The notes under the pieces: generated by a model
The model's input: only the letters and a program-made list of their open reading frames with translations
Databases searched by the model: none
What the model was told of the DNA's origin: nothing
Program-made: the position numbers and the translations under genes
DNA from: Pseudanabaena frigida
Lineage (GTDB): Bacteria; Cyanobacteriota; Cyanobacteriia; Pseudanabaenales; Pseudanabaenaceae
Reading direction: 5' to 3'
Assembly (NCBI GenBank): GCA_003242085.1
Contig: QBML01000002.1
Span: 62,001-126,000 of the forward strand
Length of the DNA stretch: 64,000 bases
Part shown: positions 62,529-64,000 of the stretch, piece by piece
Layout: every line of letters begins with the position of its first letter
Numbering within the stretch: the first letter of the stretch is position 1

Positions 62529-63713
62529 ATGAATATTTTGATTGGTGTGGGTATTGCGATCGCAGTTTTTGGTGGATTAGTTTTGCTGCTGTGGCTGCTG
62601 TTTGAGTGGCAGTACAAAACTAGACAAGGCAATTTACTTGAATTTGATAGTGGCATTTGGCAATTTCTTACCTACGAGCCTAATCACTATCGTTTGGAAC
62701 TAATCCTGACGGCTACTAACAAAACTCGTAATCTTGACGTTTTCCTAGTAGAAGTCAATCCTGTAATATCCTTACTGTCTAGTGACAGCCTTGAAGGAAT
62801 CAATTGCCAAACTCAGTTGCGATCGCGTCATGCAAACACCTCCAGTCGCAATGACAACTATTGGGAATCCTATATTGTTACACCCAATCACAGCACTGGA
62901 GTGGAGATTCAGATTGACCTCAGTGGTAAGAATCTTGAAGAATTAAGAACTGCATGGGTTCGCGTTCACTACACAATTTATGGGCCAGCAGGACGTGAAG
63001 AAAAAATCAAACATTGTATTATTCCCTTACAATTTCCCGATGCTAATCAAAGGGAACGTTGGCGACCAACCCCTGATGCAGATGTATTACCAATCCGAAC
63101 CCATATCTTGTCGGCAGGGGACAATCCTGTAGAAGTAATGCAACGGTATGTAGTGAGTCATGCTCAAGCAGGCGACATTGTGACGATCGCGGAAACTCCC
63201 ATCGCCATCATGCAAGGTAATTTCTATCATCCTAGCGATATCAAACCTAAGTGGTTAGCAAAGCGTCTGTGCTACTACTTCAAAAGCACTTCTAGTCTTG
63301 CTACTGCCTGCGGTCTGCAATCTTTGATTAATGAGTCAGGCGCATGGCGCGTAGCTTTTGCCTTTATTGTCGGTGCACTTGCCAAAGCAATTCTCCGTAA
63401 GCCAGGGGTGTTTTATATGCTCGCGGGAGAACAAGCAAGATTAATTGATGATGTCACAGGCACTTTGCCTCCCTACGACCAATTTATCGTTCTTGGCCCC
63501 AAAAATCCCCAAGCTGTTGTCGATGAGATTAAGGAAGGCACAGGACTAGAAGCAGCGATCGTGGATGTGAACGATCTACGGCGAGTGAAAGTTTTAGCGG
63601 CTACCTCTGGTGCATCAGAAAAACTACTTAATCAGGCTCTATTAATGAATCCTGCTGGTAATGCTTCAGAGCAAACTCCAATCGTTTTGATTCGTCCTAA
63701 TCACACCAATTAA
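62529..63713 (+). CDS. Membrane protein with a CofE/F420 gamma-glutamyl ligase-like domain
   Basis: A 394-aa protein with one N-terminal membrane helix (GIAIAVFGGLVLLLWLLFEW). A beta-rich region follows (about residues 35-170, YRLELILTATNKTRNLDVFL). From about 185 it has a domain similar to CofE-type ligases: TPDADVLPIRTHILSAGDNP, then HAQAGDIVTIAETPIAIMQG and PPYDQFIVLGPKNPQAVVDE. Cyanobacteria such as this usually lack methanogen-type F420, so its substrate is unclear. It starts 19 bp after trpA, so the two may be co-transcribed. Confidence 0.75.
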   Translation: MNILIGVGIAIAVFGGLVLLLWLLFEWQYKTRQGNLLEFDSGIWQFLTYEPNHYRLELILTATNKTRNLDVFLVEVNPVISLLSSDSLEGINCQTQLRSRHANTSSRNDNYWESYIVTPNHSTGVEIQIDLSGKNLEELRTAWVRVHYTIYGPAGREEKIKHCIIPLQFPDANQRERWRPTPDADVLPIRTHILSAGDNPVEVMQRYVVSHAQAGDIVTIAETPIAIMQGNFYHPSDIKPKWLAKRLCYYFKSTSSLATACGLQSLINESGAWRVAFAFIVGALAKAILRKPGVFYMLAGEQARLIDDVTGTLPPYDQFIVLGPKNPQAVVDEIKEGTGLEAAIVDVNDLRRVKVLAATSGASEKLLNQALLMNPAGNASEQTPIVLIRPNHTN

Positions 63714-63720
63714 TTCAATT

Positions 63721-63765
63721 ACAAAACAAGAGAGAGAATGCGATGCATTCTCTCTCTTGTTTTGT
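63721..63765 (+). terminator. Perfect 21-bp hairpin after the CofE-like gene
   Basis: The arms 63721-63741 and 63745-63765 are exact complements (ACAAAACAAGAGAGAGAATG at the start) around GAT. It begins eight bases after the stop codon and is a likely terminator. Confidence 0.8.
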
Positions 63766-63812
63766 AAATTTTGCTGACGACGTACAGCAATTACCCCAAT
63801 CAAATAAACCAT

Positions 63813-63861
63813 AAGAAAAGCCTTGAAGTCTTTGCCTTGCAAAGACTTCAAGGCTTTTCTT
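63813..63861. repeat. Perfect 23-bp hairpin with AACC/GGTT edges
   Basis: The arms 63813-63835 and 63839-63861 are exact complements (AAGAAAAGCCTTGAAGTCTT at the start) around CTT. TAAACCAT on the left and TGGTTTGGG on the right extend it, and GAGCGCAAAGCTCTG follows. It lies downstream of the convergent partial gene at the right edge. Confidence 0.8.
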
Positions 63862-63913
63862 GGTTTGGGTTTGAGCGCAAAGCTCTGTAAAATCCAGTAG
63901 CGGATTGACGCGC

Positions 63914-64000
63914 TTAGTTGGATTCTAGTTGTAAGTCTGTTTCTTGTTTCTCAAAGCGGATTTCGACATCGCGGACATCAGCAAATTGAATTTCTACCCG
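63914..64000 (-). CDS. Partial gene at the right edge, C-terminal end only
   Basis: The minus strand reads RVEIQFADVRDVEIRFEKQE then TDLQLESN to a stop at 63914. The sequence is a coherent beta-like, charged coding end and has no stop before the window edge. It is cut at the right edge, so the product cannot be named. Confidence 0.55.
   Translation of the reverse strand, partial: RVEIQFADVRDVEIRFEKQETDLQLESN

Overview
The window comes from a cyanobacterial chromosome. It carries the atp1-atpB-atpE-atpG-atpF-atpH-atpA ATP synthase operon, petB-petD for cytochrome b6f, the CRR6 factor for NDH-1 assembly, PxcA, a TLP40-type lumenal cyclophilin, the cyanobacterial small RNA Yfr1, and very many HIP1 octamers (GCGATCGC). 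The gene set and moderate GC content suggest a Pseudanabaena-like or other early-branching filamentous lineage, but the genus is an inference. I found no rRNA or tRNA gene and no CRISPR array.

Layout. 1-4074: ATP synthase operon on the minus strand, with atpA cut by the window edge. 4.4-6.8 kb: a secreted helical protein and a subtilase-fold protein. 7.0-11.4 kb: an accessory, defence-like island with an ATPase/DUF4276 pair, a TOPRIM-like protein, a small protein/HNH nuclease pair, and two decayed copies of one small gene on either side of the ATPase pair. 11.4-31.0 kb: housekeeping genes (CRR6, DnaJ-like, mannosyltransferase, DsbA-like, two histidine kinases, MoaD, PhoH, cyclophilin, PxcA, pyruvate dehydrogenase E2, AmpG-like transporter, Yfr1, thioredoxin, PyrR). 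31.0-36.9 kb: MazEF-like module, cobM-cbiD, a SpoIID-like protein and a ClC protein. 37.1-39.7 kb: a two-gene NLR-like module (small helical protein plus NACHT ATPase) sharing a short GRDQINIEN motif, and an orphan DUF433 gene. 39.8-64.0 kb: antiporter, helicase-like protein, flavoprotein, petBD, GNAT, asparaginase, hydrolase, phospholipase D, RimO, STAS protein, efp-accB, thioredoxin, CobW GTPase, an slr1658/slr1659-type regulator pair, trpA and a CofE-like membrane protein.

The most interesting system is at 37079-39393. A short helical protein ends in the same motif that begins the adjacent NACHT ATPase. This is the layout described for bacterial amyloid-signalling (BASS) NLR/Bell-effector pairs, where the ATPase senses a trigger and templates the effector through the shared motif. 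The second notable locus is Yfr1 at about 29523-29607, upstream of trxA, whose terminator half is repeated about three times in tandem. The third is the 7-11 kb island.

A genome-scale feature is more than 20 near-perfect inverted repeats (arms 14-35 bp, mostly three-base loops). Many have AACCC...GGGTT outer ends and a nearby ATTGCTATA or GCGCAAAGCGC tail. Most lie after genes and probably terminate transcription. At least one lies between divergent genes, so they look like a dispersed repeat family as well as terminators.
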